Assembly (NCBI GenBank): GCA_036396755.1
Contig: DASWKG010000147.1
Coordinates: 1-6,398, forward strand
Source: DASWKG01 sp036396755
GTDB lineage: Bacteria; Actinomycetota; UBA4738; CALAEC01
Length of the DNA: 6,398 bases
Direction of reading: 5' to 3'
Part shown: positions 1 to 6,167 of the stretch, piece by piece
How positions within the stretch are numbered: position 1 is the first letter of the stretch
Layout: each line of letters opens with the position of its first letter
The notes under the pieces: generated by a model
What the model saw: only the letters and a program-made list of their open reading frames with translations
Databases searched by the model: none
Told to the model about the DNA's origin: nothing
Program-made: the position numbers and the translations under genes

Positions 1-230
1 CGCATCGATCCGAAGGCGGCCGCGGGATCACCGTCGCCGTCGGAGAAGAGCGAGTGGTTGTGCATGTCGGCGTGGACCAGCGTGGTGCCGGGGAAGAGGC
101 GCGAGGCGCGGGACGCGCCGGGCGCCTCCGCCGGGCCGAGCGTCGAGGCGAGGAGACGGTCCGGCCGGGCGAGGAGCAGCGCCCCGGCCGACACGCCGGT
201 CTTCAGGAACTCCCTTCGGGTGACTGCCAT
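1..230 (-). CDS. Tat-exported PHP-domain metallo-phosphoesterase, N-terminal part (cut by window start)
   Basis: Only the first 76 codons are inside the window; the reading frame is open to base 1. The protein begins with a textbook twin-arginine signal, T-R-R-E-F-L-K at residues 4-10, followed by a short hydrophobic stretch (about 12-21), so export by the Tat pathway as a folded, metal-loaded enzyme is likely. At residues 53-65 the sequence HADMHNHSLFSDG matches motif I of the PHP superfamily: H57 and H59 form the metal-binding HxH pair and the S-D-G follows. PHP enzymes hydrolyse phosphoesters with a multinuclear metal site; the substrate cannot be told from this fragment, and the CehA/McbA-like group is one possible home. 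The start is fixed by GGAGGT eight bases upstream of the ATG. It diverges from the PhoX-like gene, and GTTCA repeats in 11-bp phase lie just upstream. Family assignment is fairly safe; a role in phosphate scavenging is inferred from context. Confidence 0.85.
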   Translation of the reverse strand, partial: MAVTRREFLKTGVSAGALLLARPDRLLASTLGPAEAPGASRASRLFPGTTLVHADMHNHSLFSDGDGDPAAAFGSM

Positions 231-275
231 GTTCGACTACCTCCGGTCGCGAGCGGACACCCCGACGCTAGCGAG

Positions 276-319
276 CCAGGGTGAACCGGCAGGGCCCCCC
301 GATTGAACTTCCCGTGAAC
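276..319 (-). promoter_or_regulatory. Putative PHO box (PhoP/RegX3-type direct repeats) for the PHP gene
   Basis: Read on the minus strand, GTTCACGGGAA (319-309) is followed directly by GTTCAATCGGG (308-298). After one non-matching 11-base unit comes GTTCACCCTGG (286-276). The three GTTCA cores therefore lie in strict 11-bp register, the spacing known for PHO-box direct repeat units, and the last unit matches the Streptomyces-type GTTCACC core exactly. A TAnnnT-like -10 candidate, TAGCGT at 270-265, lies five bases downstream of the last unit, and the PHP gene starts 35 bases beyond it. Sequence and spacing are seen directly; binding by a PhoP/RegX3-family regulator is inferred. Confidence 0.65.
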
Positions 320-336
320 GAGACCTCCGGCCCGGT

Positions 337-358
337 GTTCACCCAACATCCACCCGGC
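337..358 (+). promoter_or_regulatory. Putative PHO box for the PhoX-like gene
   Basis: Two adjacent 11-base units, GTTCACCCAAC (337-347) and ATCCACCCGGC (348-358), share CACCC at the same offset. They resemble the actinobacterial PHO-box consensus of paired GTTCACC repeats. They point toward the PhoX-like gene, whose ATG is 64 bases downstream. A possible -10, TACCGT at 386-391, is 27 bases from the box. That is longer than usual, so the exact promoter is uncertain. This array is separated by 17 bases from the opposite-strand array that faces the PHP gene. Confidence 0.55.
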
Positions 359-422
359 GGCTACGGCGGCGACACCGTGGGTCGCTACCGTCCTTGCGCC
401 CGACATCGAGAAGGAGGATCGG

Positions 423-1928
423 ATGAACGAGCTTCGCCCCCGCCGGCTCCTGGCCGGAGCCGCCGCGCTGAGCACCCTGCTCGCGCTCGCCCAGCCCGGT
501 GGCGCCGCCACCGCGATCGAGCCCTACGCGATCTCGCTGGATCCCGCGCTCGTGGTCACCCCGCTCTGGAGCGTGGGCGACGAGGTCCCGTTGACGGGCG
601 GCGGCGGGACCTACCAGATGGTGGGGATCCCCGACGGCCTCGGCGCCCACCGCGACAAGCGCGACGAGACCACCACCCTGTACATGAACCACGAGCTCGG
701 CAACGCCGTGCTGTCGGCGCCCTTCGTGGGCGGGACGCGCCAGCGCGGCTCGATCGTCTCCCGGCTCGAGCTCGACGACGAGGGGAACGTGCTGTCTGGC
801 GACCTCGCCTACGGCGCGGTCTACCAGGAGAACACGCTGATCGGCTCCCCGGCCGACGAGCTCAACGCGACACGCGGGTTCGGCCGCTTCTGCTCGGGCG
901 CGCTCTTCGGCAAGGAGGCGGGCTTCGACCGGCCCATCTTCCTCACCGGTGAGGAATCGGACGGCGCCGCAACCTTCGACGGCAAGGGCGGTCAGACCGT
1001 GGCCGTGTTCGATGACGAGGCGCACGCCCTCCCCAAGCTCGGGCACTTCTCCAAGGAGAACACCATCGTCCGCCCGAAGGGCGGCAAGGAGACGGTGATC
1101 ATCTCGCTCGAGGATGGGCCGACCACGCCCGATTCCCAGCTCTACCTCTACGTCGGCCAGAAGGACAGGAAGGCCGGCACGGTGCTGGGCCGGAACGGCC
1201 TCGATAACGGATCGCTGTACGTGTTCGTGGCCGACGTCGGGCTCGCCGACGAGGGCGACTTCACCGAGGGCTCGCTCGATGGCCACTGGGTGGAGATCCC
1301 CGGGGCCGGGGGGATGACCGACACCGCGCTCGAGGCTGCGGCCGACGCCGCCGGGGCCTTCGGGTTCGTCCGGATCGAGGACGGCGCCTTCAACCCCAGG
1401 CACCACGACGACTTCTTCTTCGTGACCACGGGCAGCAGCTCGGGGGGCGAGAACGAGCTCGGGCGCCTGTACCACCTCGAGCTCGAGGGTGGGAACCCCG
1501 CCGAGAAGGACGCGGAGCTGACGGTCGTCTACAACGCCGACACGATCGTCGCCGGCGGCGGGGACATCGCCCTCAGCCCCGACAACATGGACGTCTCGAA
1601 GGACGCCATCGTGATCCAGGAGGACGGGACCACGGAGAGCAGGGCGGTGATGGGCGCGAAGGGCCGCGACGGCAGCATCTGGTGGCTCCCCCTCCACGGT
1701 CACGACAACGTCGACGTCGCAGGTGCGACCAGGATGGTCGAGCTGGACCCGCCGGGCCGGGACGGCACGGCCGTGGGCCCGGGCGTCTGGGAGTCGAGCG
1801 GCATCATCGACGCGGCGGAGGAGCTCGGCGAGGGCACGTGGCTCTTCGACGTGCAGGCGCACGGCCCCACGACCGCACCCGAGCCCGGCACCGTGGAGGA
1901 CGGCCAGCTGCTGCTGCTCAGAAGATAG
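423..1928 (+). CDS. Secreted PhoX/DUF839-family protein, putative alkaline phosphatase
   Basis: This 501-residue protein starts at an ATG five bases after AAGGAGG. Residues 1-31 form an export signal: R-P-R-R at 5-8, a hydrophobic core at about 9-23, and a likely cleavage near the G-G-A-A-T-A stretch. The double arginine allows Tat export, but the motif is not canonical, so Sec is possible. The mature part resembles the PhoX (DUF839) fold, a beta-propeller calcium/iron phosphatase. Family-like signposts are NHE (89-91), a cysteine at 157 followed by TGEES at about 175-179, ENTIV (212-216) and ISLEDG (227-232). In well-studied PhoX enzymes a cysteine and acidic residues in equivalent-looking segments bind metal; here the match is by eye only. 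It is shorter than classical PhoX (roughly 600 residues or more) and its C/TGEES segment is divergent, so it may be a related hydrolase. Its PHO-box-like upstream repeats and PiT neighbour support a phosphate role. The 3' end overlaps the convergent pit gene by 11 bp. Confidence 0.8.
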   Translation: MNELRPRRLLAGAAALSTLLALAQPGGAATAIEPYAISLDPALVVTPLWSVGDEVPLTGGGGTYQMVGIPDGLGAHRDKRDETTTLYMNHELGNAVLSAPFVGGTRQRGSIVSRLELDDEGNVLSGDLAYGAVYQENTLIGSPADELNATRGFGRFCSGALFGKEAGFDRPIFLTGEESDGAATFDGKGGQTVAVFDDEAHALPKLGHFSKENTIVRPKGGKETVIISLEDGPTTPDSQLYLYVGQKDRKAGTVLGRNGLDNGSLYVFVADVGLADEGDFTEGSLDGHWVEIPGAGGMTDTALEAAADAAGAFGFVRIEDGAFNPRHHDDFFFVTTGSSSGGENELGRLYHLELEGGNPAEKDAELTVVYNADTIVAGGGDIALSPDNMDVSKDAIVIQEDGTTESRAVMGAKGRDGSIWWLPLHGHDNVDVAGATRMVELDPPGRDGTAVGPGVWESSGIIDAAEELGEGTWLFDVQAHGPTTAPEPGTVEDGQLLLLRR

Positions 1929-2898
1929 CGTGGGCGAGCTTGCCGAGGAGGAAGCCGAGCAGCATGCAGGCCGGCCAGGTCAGGACCCAGGTGCCGATGA
2001 CCTCGCCGGCCACGCCCCAGCGGACGGCGGAGAGGCGGCGGGTGGCGCCCACGCCCATGATCGACGAGCCGATCGCGTGGGTCGTCGAGACGGGGATGCC
2101 GAGCCGCGAGGCGCCGACGATGATCGCCGCGGCGGCCGTCTCGGCCGCGAACCCGTTCACCGGCTCGAGCTTGGTCATGCGCAGGCCGATCGTCCGGATC
2201 ACGCGCCAGCCCCCGACGGCGGACCCCAGGCCGATCGTGCTCGCAACGAGGATCATCACCCACAGGGGGATGGTCAGCTCCGACTGCTTCCCGCCGAGGA
2301 ACAGGGCCAGCGCGATGATGCCCATCCCCTTCTGCCCGTCGTTCGAGCCGTGGCTGAACGCCATGAACGCGGCCGAGACGATCTGCCCGCGCCCGAAGAC
2401 CCGCCGCACGGTCCGCGGACGAGCCCGCCGGAAGGCGCGGTAGATCAGCACCATCAGCAGGAACCCCGCGCCGAAGGCGATGACCGGGGACGTGAACAGG
2501 CTGTAGACGACCTTCTGGGTGCCGCTCCATTCGAGCGCTCCGAAGCCCCCGGAGGCGAACCCGGCGCCGAGCAGCGACGCCACGAGCGCGTGGGTCTCGC
2601 TCGAGGGCATCCCGTACACCTGCGCGCCCATCGCCCACAGGGCGGCCGCCAGGACGGCAGCCCCGACCGTCTCGAGCGACACCACCTGGGGGGAGACGAT
2701 GCCCTCGGCGATCGTCTTGGCCACCGCGGTGCCCGTGACGAGCGCCCCGACAAGGTTCAGGACCGCGGCCATGCCCACCGCGTGATACGGGCGAAGCACG
2801 CGCGTTGACACGACGGTCGCGATCGCGTTCGGCGCATCGGTCCACCCGTTGGCGAACTGGAACAGCAGCGTGAACGCGATGACGAGCTCGAGCGGCAT
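1918..2898 (-). CDS. pit: PiT-family inorganic phosphate transporter
   Basis: This 326-residue integral membrane protein imports inorganic phosphate with a cation (H+ or Na+) and belongs to the PiT/PHO-4 family. The family's inverted duplication is visible. The first signature is N-G-W-T-D-A-P-N-A-I-A at 17-27, running into TVVSTR. The second is SHGSNDGQKG at about 182-191, with a PVSTTHAIG motif at 269-277. About ten hydrophobic segments span the chain, with a basic cytoplasmic loop (RRARPRTVRR) near residues 155-170. Length is typical of short bacterial PiT proteins. It starts 13 bases after the stop of the upstream DUF47/PhoU-like gene, with a modest AAAGGG eight bases ahead of the ATG, so the two form one operon. 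The stop codon lies inside the last codons of the convergent PhoX-like gene. No PHO-box-like array precedes this operon, which fits a basal, low-affinity route. Family assignment is secure; the coupling ion is not determined. Confidence 0.95.
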   Translation of the reverse strand: MPLELVIAFTLLFQFANGWTDAPNAIATVVSTRVLRPYHAVGMAAVLNLVGALVTGTAVAKTIAEGIVSPQVVSLETVGAAVLAAALWAMGAQVYGMPSSETHALVASLLGAGFASGGFGALEWSGTQKVVYSLFTSPVIAFGAGFLLMVLIYRAFRRARPRTVRRVFGRGQIVSAAFMAFSHGSNDGQKGMGIIALALFLGGKQSELTIPLWVMILVASTIGLGSAVGGWRVIRTIGLRMTKLEPVNGFAAETAAAAIIVGASRLGIPVSTTHAIGSSIMGVGATRRLSAVRWGVAGEVIGTWVLTWPACMLLGFLLGKLAHAIF

Positions 2899-2911
2899 CG
2901 AGGCGGCCCTT

Positions 2912-3532
2912 TTAGGCGTGCTTGAGGGCGATCCCTTCCAAGGTGTTGGCGACGTCCTCGAGCTTGTCCATCGCCTTCTCGAGCTGGTCGATGATGTCCT
3001 TCCACTTGAGGACGTCCATCGCCTTGAAGTCGCCGGAGAACAGGTCGGCGGTGCCCTGCCGGTACACGCGATCGGCCTCGTTCTCGAGCCGGTTGATCTC
3101 GACCCAGTGCTCGGCCAGATCGTCGAACTTCGGCAGCTTCGACATCGCCTCGTGGGTCGAGCGGGTCGCCCGCACGAGCAGGTCCGCCTGGGCCTTCATC
3201 TCGGGGAGCGGCTGCTCGATGCTGTGAAGGACGAGCAGGTCGGCGGCCGCGTCCATGTAGTCCAGGACGTCGTCGAGCCCGCTGGCGAGCTCGTGGATGT
3301 CCTCCCGGTCGATCGGCGTGACGAAGGTGGTGTTGAGCCGGCGCATCACCTCGTGGGTGACCTCGTCGCCCTCGTGCTCGAGGTCGTGCAGCCGCCTCGC
3401 TCGCGGCTTGATGTCGTCGAAGTCCTCCACGATGTCCTTGAGCAGCTCGGCCGCGGCGACCAGGATCTGGGCCTGCTGCACGAACAGCTCGTAGAAGGAC
3501 TCTTCTTTCGGGATCAGACGGAACTTGCGCAC
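2912..3532 (-). CDS. DUF47/PhoU-like phosphate transport regulator, partner of PiT
   Basis: This 206-residue, almost fully helical, acidic cytoplasmic protein belongs to the DUF47 branch of the PhoU superfamily. Such proteins are normally encoded next to PiT permeases and are thought to control or assist them. It opens with the conserved RKFRLIPKEESFYELF segment. It carries PhoU-like acidic metal-binding stretches, LEHEGDEVTHEV at 51-62 with DDVLDYMD at 87-94, and a second copy, INRLENEADRVYR, in the C-terminal half. The start chosen is the GTG at 3532, five bases after GAGGAGG; the open frame extends far upstream, but that part is antisense to the kinase gene and has no family similarity. 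The pit gene follows 13 bases after its stop, so the two are cotranscribed. It diverges from the histidine kinase gene across 114 bases. Confidence 0.93.
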   Translation of the reverse strand: MRKFRLIPKEESFYELFVQQAQILVAAAELLKDIVEDFDDIKPRARRLHDLEHEGDEVTHEVMRRLNTTFVTPIDREDIHELASGLDDVLDYMDAAADLLVLHSIEQPLPEMKAQADLLVRATRSTHEAMSKLPKFDDLAEHWVEINRLENEADRVYRQGTADLFSGDFKAMDVLKWKDIIDQLEKAMDKLEDVANTLEGIALKHA

Positions 3533-3551
3533 GGTGGCCTCCTCGGCTCGC

Positions 3552-3581
3552 TTGATACACCAGCGGGACGGCGCATGTCCA
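3552..3581 (-). promoter_or_regulatory. Possible promoter of the phoU-like/pit operon
   Basis: On the minus strand TGGACA (3581-3576) and TATCAA (3557-3552) are separated by 18 bases, a loose sigma70-type -35/-10 pair. The start point would fall near 3545, just at the GAGGAGG ribosome binding site of the DUF47 gene, giving a very short leader. The match is weak and rests on inspection only. Confidence 0.25.
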
Positions 3582-3599
3582 CCCGGATCGACCCCCGAA

Positions 3600-3637
3600 G
3601 GTCGGGCTGGTCGGAATGGTCCCGGATGGGCGACCAT
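3600..3637 (+). repeat. Three 9-bp GGTC repeats and an overlapping inverted repeat upstream of the kinase
   Basis: GGTCGGGCT, GGTCGGAAT and GGTCCCGGA follow each other without gaps at 3600-3626. An inverted repeat, ATGGTC (3616-3621) and GACCAT (3632-3637), overlaps the last copy with a 10-base loop. It sits ten bases before the preferred kinase start, in the divergent region with the phoU-like gene, where an operator would be placed. It could instead be coding if the kinase starts at 3575 or 3626. Confidence 0.3.
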
Positions 3638-3646
3638 AGGAAGCAG

Positions 3647-4816
3647 ATGGACCCCGGGCGCCCACCCACGATCGACGACGCGGCTCGCGAAGCATTCCGA
3701 GCCCTCCGCGGCGCGCTCGAGTTCGGCGGAGCGGCCCTGCTGGTGCGGGACCGGGGCTGGCTGGCCGTGGCCGCGACCGACCCGCCGGTTCGCTTCGGGC
3801 CGCGGGCGACGCGTTACGAGCCCGAACGGGTCCTCGCGGGCTGGGTGCTGCGTGGGTCCGAGCCCCGCTATATCCCCGACCTCCAGGAGGAGCCCCGGTT
3901 CCATGGCGACCTCTCCGAGGGCCTCACCCCCGGCGCCCGCACCTACCTTGGCGCGCCCCTGATCGCCGACGGGGACCCGGTGGGCGTCCTGCACCTCGAC
4001 GCCCCGAAGCCCGACGCCTTCGACCCGGCCGATCGCGAGCGCGTGCTCAGGCTCGTCCCCGGGCTCGCCGCCAGCATCCGCGACCTGGTCCCCCGTCCGG
4101 CTCCTGCGCCCTCCTCCGGCCTCGGCGACTTCCTCTCGATCGTGTCGCACGAGCTCCGCGCACCCATCACGTCGATCCGGGGGATGTCGGAGACCCTCGC
4201 CTCAAGGGCCGAGACCATGGACCGGGCGCTGGTGGAGGAGCTGGCACGCCGGATCTCCAGCGCGGGCATCCGGCTCCAGCGGCTCGTCACCGACCTGCTC
4301 GACCTCTCGAGCCTGGAGCGCGGCCAGATCCCCGTCCGGGTCGCGCCGGTCGACGTCGAGCCGATCATCCGGCAGGCGGTGGCGATCCCGACCGCGCCCC
4401 CCCATCCCGTGCGGCTCGAGATCGGCCCCGGCCTGCCTCGCGCCCTGGCGGACCCCGACCGGCTCGCCCAGGTTCTCGACAACCTCATAGGGAACGCGGC
4501 GAAGTTCTCCGACCGGGACCTCCCGCTCACGGTTGCCGCTCGCATGGAGGGCGACCGGGTCGCCATCAGCGTCGAGGACCAGGGCATCGGGATCCCGGTC
4601 GAGCTGCGCGAGCGGGTGTTCGAGCCGTTCGCTCGCGGCGCCGCCGAGGGCGGCGGCGACCCCGGGGGCATCGGGATCGGGCTCTTCATCGTTCGCGACA
4701 TCTGCCGGGCGATGGACGCGGAGGTGCGCCTCGAGAGCGAGGTGGGCGTGGGGACGACCGTCACGATCCTGCTTCCGGTGAGCCAGCCCCCCGGTGAACC
4801 GAGCGACCGCCGGTAA
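3647..4816 (+). CDS. Soluble GAF-domain sensor histidine kinase
   Basis: The product is 389 residues with no membrane segment, so it senses a cytoplasmic or diffusible signal. Residues about 10-147 form a GAF domain, with typical YLGAPLIADGDPVGVLHLD at 100-118. The HisKA phosphorylation site is H168 in SIVSHELRAPITSIRG, and the dimerisation helices end near 225. The HATPase domain has the N box LDNLIGNAAKFS (N279, N283), the G1 box EDQGIGIP (310-317), the F box FEPF (325-328) and the G2 box GIGIGLF (341-347), so all catalytic motifs are intact. The start at 3647 is preferred for AGGA five bases upstream; in-frame ATGs at 3626 and 3575 are possible. No receiver domain or response regulator gene is present in the window, so its partner lies elsewhere. 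It diverges from the DUF47/pit operon, so a link to phosphate sensing is possible but unproven. The rhomboid gene begins one base after its stop, suggesting one transcript. Confidence 0.92.
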   Translation: MDPGRPPTIDDAAREAFRALRGALEFGGAALLVRDRGWLAVAATDPPVRFGPRATRYEPERVLAGWVLRGSEPRYIPDLQEEPRFHGDLSEGLTPGARTYLGAPLIADGDPVGVLHLDAPKPDAFDPADRERVLRLVPGLAASIRDLVPRPAPAPSSGLGDFLSIVSHELRAPITSIRGMSETLASRAETMDRALVEELARRISSAGIRLQRLVTDLLDLSSLERGQIPVRVAPVDVEPIIRQAVAIPTAPPHPVRLEIGPGLPRALADPDRLAQVLDNLIGNAAKFSDRDLPLTVAARMEGDRVAISVEDQGIGIPVELRERVFEPFARGAAEGGGDPGGIGIGLFIVRDICRAMDAEVRLESEVGVGTTVTILLPVSQPPGEPSDRR

Positions 4817-4817
4817 G

Positions 4818-5663
4818 ATGGGCGGCCGGATGGCCGCCTCCCCGGATCACTGCTACCGGCACCCCCGCGAGGAGACGCGGATCCGGTGCTCGCGCTGCGA
4901 CCGCCCGATCTGCCCCGAGTGCATGAACCCGGCCCCGGTCGGCCACCACTGCCCGACCTGCGTCGGGGAGGCCCGCCGGTCCGTGCGCAGGCCGCTCGCG
5001 CCCATCCGCCGGCTGCGCCGCCTCTCGCTCACGACGATCCTGCTCGCGGTGATCCTCGCGGTGTTCGTCGTCGAGATCGCGCGCGGCGGGCTGCGAGACC
5101 TGGGCGTGCTCGTGGACATGGGGGCGATGGTGCCGGCCCTGGTCGAGGACGGTCAGTACTGGCGCCTCGTGACGGCGATCTTCCTGCACGCGGGACCGCT
5201 CCACCTGCTCTTCAACGTCTACGCGCTCGTGATCTTCGGGAACCTCGTGGAGGAGGCGTTCGGGACGGTCCGGTTCGCGGCGGTGTACTTCGTGACCGGG
5301 TTCGCGGCGAGCGCGGCGTCCTTCGCCTTCGGCTCGGAGGGACGCGTGGCCGTCGGCGCCTCGGGGGCGATCTTCGGGCTGCTCGGCGCGTGGCTCACCT
5401 ACAACTGGAGGCGGCGCGAGCTGTCGATGGCGCAGGCGAACGTGCGCATGGCGCTCCTGCTCATCGGGATCAACCTCGTGTTCGGGCTCTCGGTGCGGGG
5501 GATCGACAACACGGCGCACGTCGGCGGTCTGATCGCAGGGGTGCTCGCGGGGCTGGCGGCCGAGGGCTTCGGGGGCCGCGCGATGCGGACCGCGAGCAGG
5601 GTCGGGGGGCTCGCGCTCATCCTGGGCGGCGCGCTCGCGCTGGTGCTCTGGCGGATCGGGTAG
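4818..5663 (+). CDS. Rhomboid-family intramembrane serine protease with N-terminal zinc ribbon
   Basis: This 281-residue membrane protease would cleave transmembrane substrates within the lipid bilayer. Residues 12-48 hold a B-box/zinc-ribbon-like module with C12, H15, C24, C27, C32, C35, C45 and C48, plus H43/H44, common in actinobacterial rhomboids. The rhomboid core of six or seven hydrophobic segments starts near 72. It shows FLHAGPLHLLFN with the H129xxxN133 oxyanion motif, the catalytic serine in GASGAIFG (S182), and the catalytic histidine in AHVGG (H234), so the dyad is complete. The start at 4818 directly follows the kinase stop (TAAGATG) with only a weak ribosome binding site, pointing to translational coupling. 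A GTG at 4794 and an ATG at 4830 are alternatives that do not alter the domains. An inverted repeat ends the unit eight bases downstream. Substrate and partner are unknown. Confidence 0.93.
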   Translation: MGGRMAASPDHCYRHPREETRIRCSRCDRPICPECMNPAPVGHHCPTCVGEARRSVRRPLAPIRRLRRLSLTTILLAVILAVFVVEIARGGLRDLGVLVDMGAMVPALVEDGQYWRLVTAIFLHAGPLHLLFNVYALVIFGNLVEEAFGTVRFAAVYFVTGFAASAASFAFGSEGRVAVGASGAIFGLLGAWLTYNWRRRELSMAQANVRMALLLIGINLVFGLSVRGIDNTAHVGGLIAGVLAGLAAEGFGGRAMRTASRVGGLALILGGALALVLWRIG

Positions 5664-5670
5664 GACCTCG

Positions 5671-5688
5671 GCCCACTACCTAGTGGGC
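5671..5688. terminator. Bidirectional terminator-like inverted repeat
   Basis: GCCCACTA (5671-5678) and TAGTGGGC (5681-5688) are perfect reverse complements around CC, forming a 7-8 bp GC-rich stem with a tiny loop. It sits in the 37-base gap between the convergent rhomboid (stop at 5663) and redoxin (stop at 5701) genes. There is no T-tract on either side, which is common in high-GC actinobacteria but makes termination strength uncertain. Confidence 0.65.
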
Positions 5689-5700
5689 GTTGCGCGACCC

Positions 5701-6144
5701 TCAGCCGGGTTTGAACGGAGGGAGCCCGTCTCCCTCGGACGACACCACGCCGACCTCGTCGCCGGTGAGCTGCTCGAGCCGCTTCGCGAGACGGTTCCAG
5801 CCGTCACGGTCCCACGACTCCACGACGTCATCGACGCGGCCCTCGTTCAGCAGGAACACCGTGGGGACCGTCCGGATGCCGAACGCGTCGGAGAGCTCGT
5901 AGGGCTCGGCGTCGGAGACCGGTTCGAACGTCGTGCCGAACTCCGAGGCGAACGAGACGGCGCGCTCCGGGGGGTCCTGCACCACCGCCGCGAACCGGCT
6001 CGGGCCGGCCCGGTGCAGGTGCTCCATCGCGGGCGCGGCGAGCTGGCAGGTGGGGCAGGTGACCTTGTAGAAGACGAGCGCCGTGGTCCCCCGCGGGTCG
6101 AGACCCGGGACCGCCGGCGCGCTCTCCCCCGGCTGGATCGGCAT
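5701..6144 (-). CDS. Thioredoxin-fold (redoxin/TlpA-like) protein
   Basis: The 147-residue protein starts with MPIQPGESAPAVPGLD, the lead-in seen in AhpC/TSA and TlpA-type redoxins. The first strand then runs straight into the active site: LVFYKVTCPTC with C30 and C33 as a CxxC pair. A TVPTVFLL segment near 95-102 supplies the cis-proline of the thioredoxin fold. It would reduce or exchange disulfides; no signal peptide or lipobox is seen, so it appears cytoplasmic. The ATG at 6144 is chosen because the fold begins there; the open frame continues upstream over the end of the next gene but shows no similarity. Its ribosome binding site is poor (GGG only). It lies 23 bases after the stop of the propeller gene on the same strand, so the two are probably cotranscribed. 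The last 20 or so residues are a non-conserved tail. Client protein unknown. Confidence 0.88.
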   Translation of the reverse strand: MPIQPGESAPAVPGLDPRGTTALVFYKVTCPTCQLAAPAMEHLHRAGPSRFAAVVQDPPERAVSFASEFGTTFEPVSDAEPYELSDAFGIRTVPTVFLLNEGRVDDVVESWDRDGWNRLAKRLEQLTGDEVGVVSSEGDGLPPFKPG

Positions 6145-6167
6145 GGCCCAAGCGTACCGCAGCTCGC

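Noticed and set aside
339..1862. Long open frame on the minus strand opposite the PhoX-like gene
   Set aside because: Its product is low-complexity, rich in V, A, R, G and E, and matches no family; the plus-strand frame has a ribosome binding site, a signal peptide and family motifs. High G+C keeps opposite frames open.
1700..2845. Long open frames on both strands across the pit gene
   Set aside because: They are arginine- and proline-rich, lack domains, and overlap the clearly recognised PiT protein in other frames.
3577..3598. GTCCACCCGGA resembling a single PHO-box unit near the phoU-like/kinase promoters
   Set aside because: The core is GTCCACC rather than GTTCACC and the adjoining 11-base units do not match, so there is no paired repeat.
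2849..3646. In-frame upstream extension of the histidine kinase
   Set aside because: This part lies opposite the DUF47 gene and reads as an antisense mirror of it; the GAF domain begins only after 3647.
4789..4800. GTTCACC on the minus strand at the kinase/rhomboid junction
   Set aside because: It is a single copy inside coding sequence with no 11-bp neighbour and no leftward gene starting there.
4794..4817. GTG at 4794 as the rhomboid start
   Set aside because: It has no ribosome binding site, would overlap the kinase by 23 bases, and adds eight residues with no visible conserved feature; the ATG at 4818 is simpler, though not proven.
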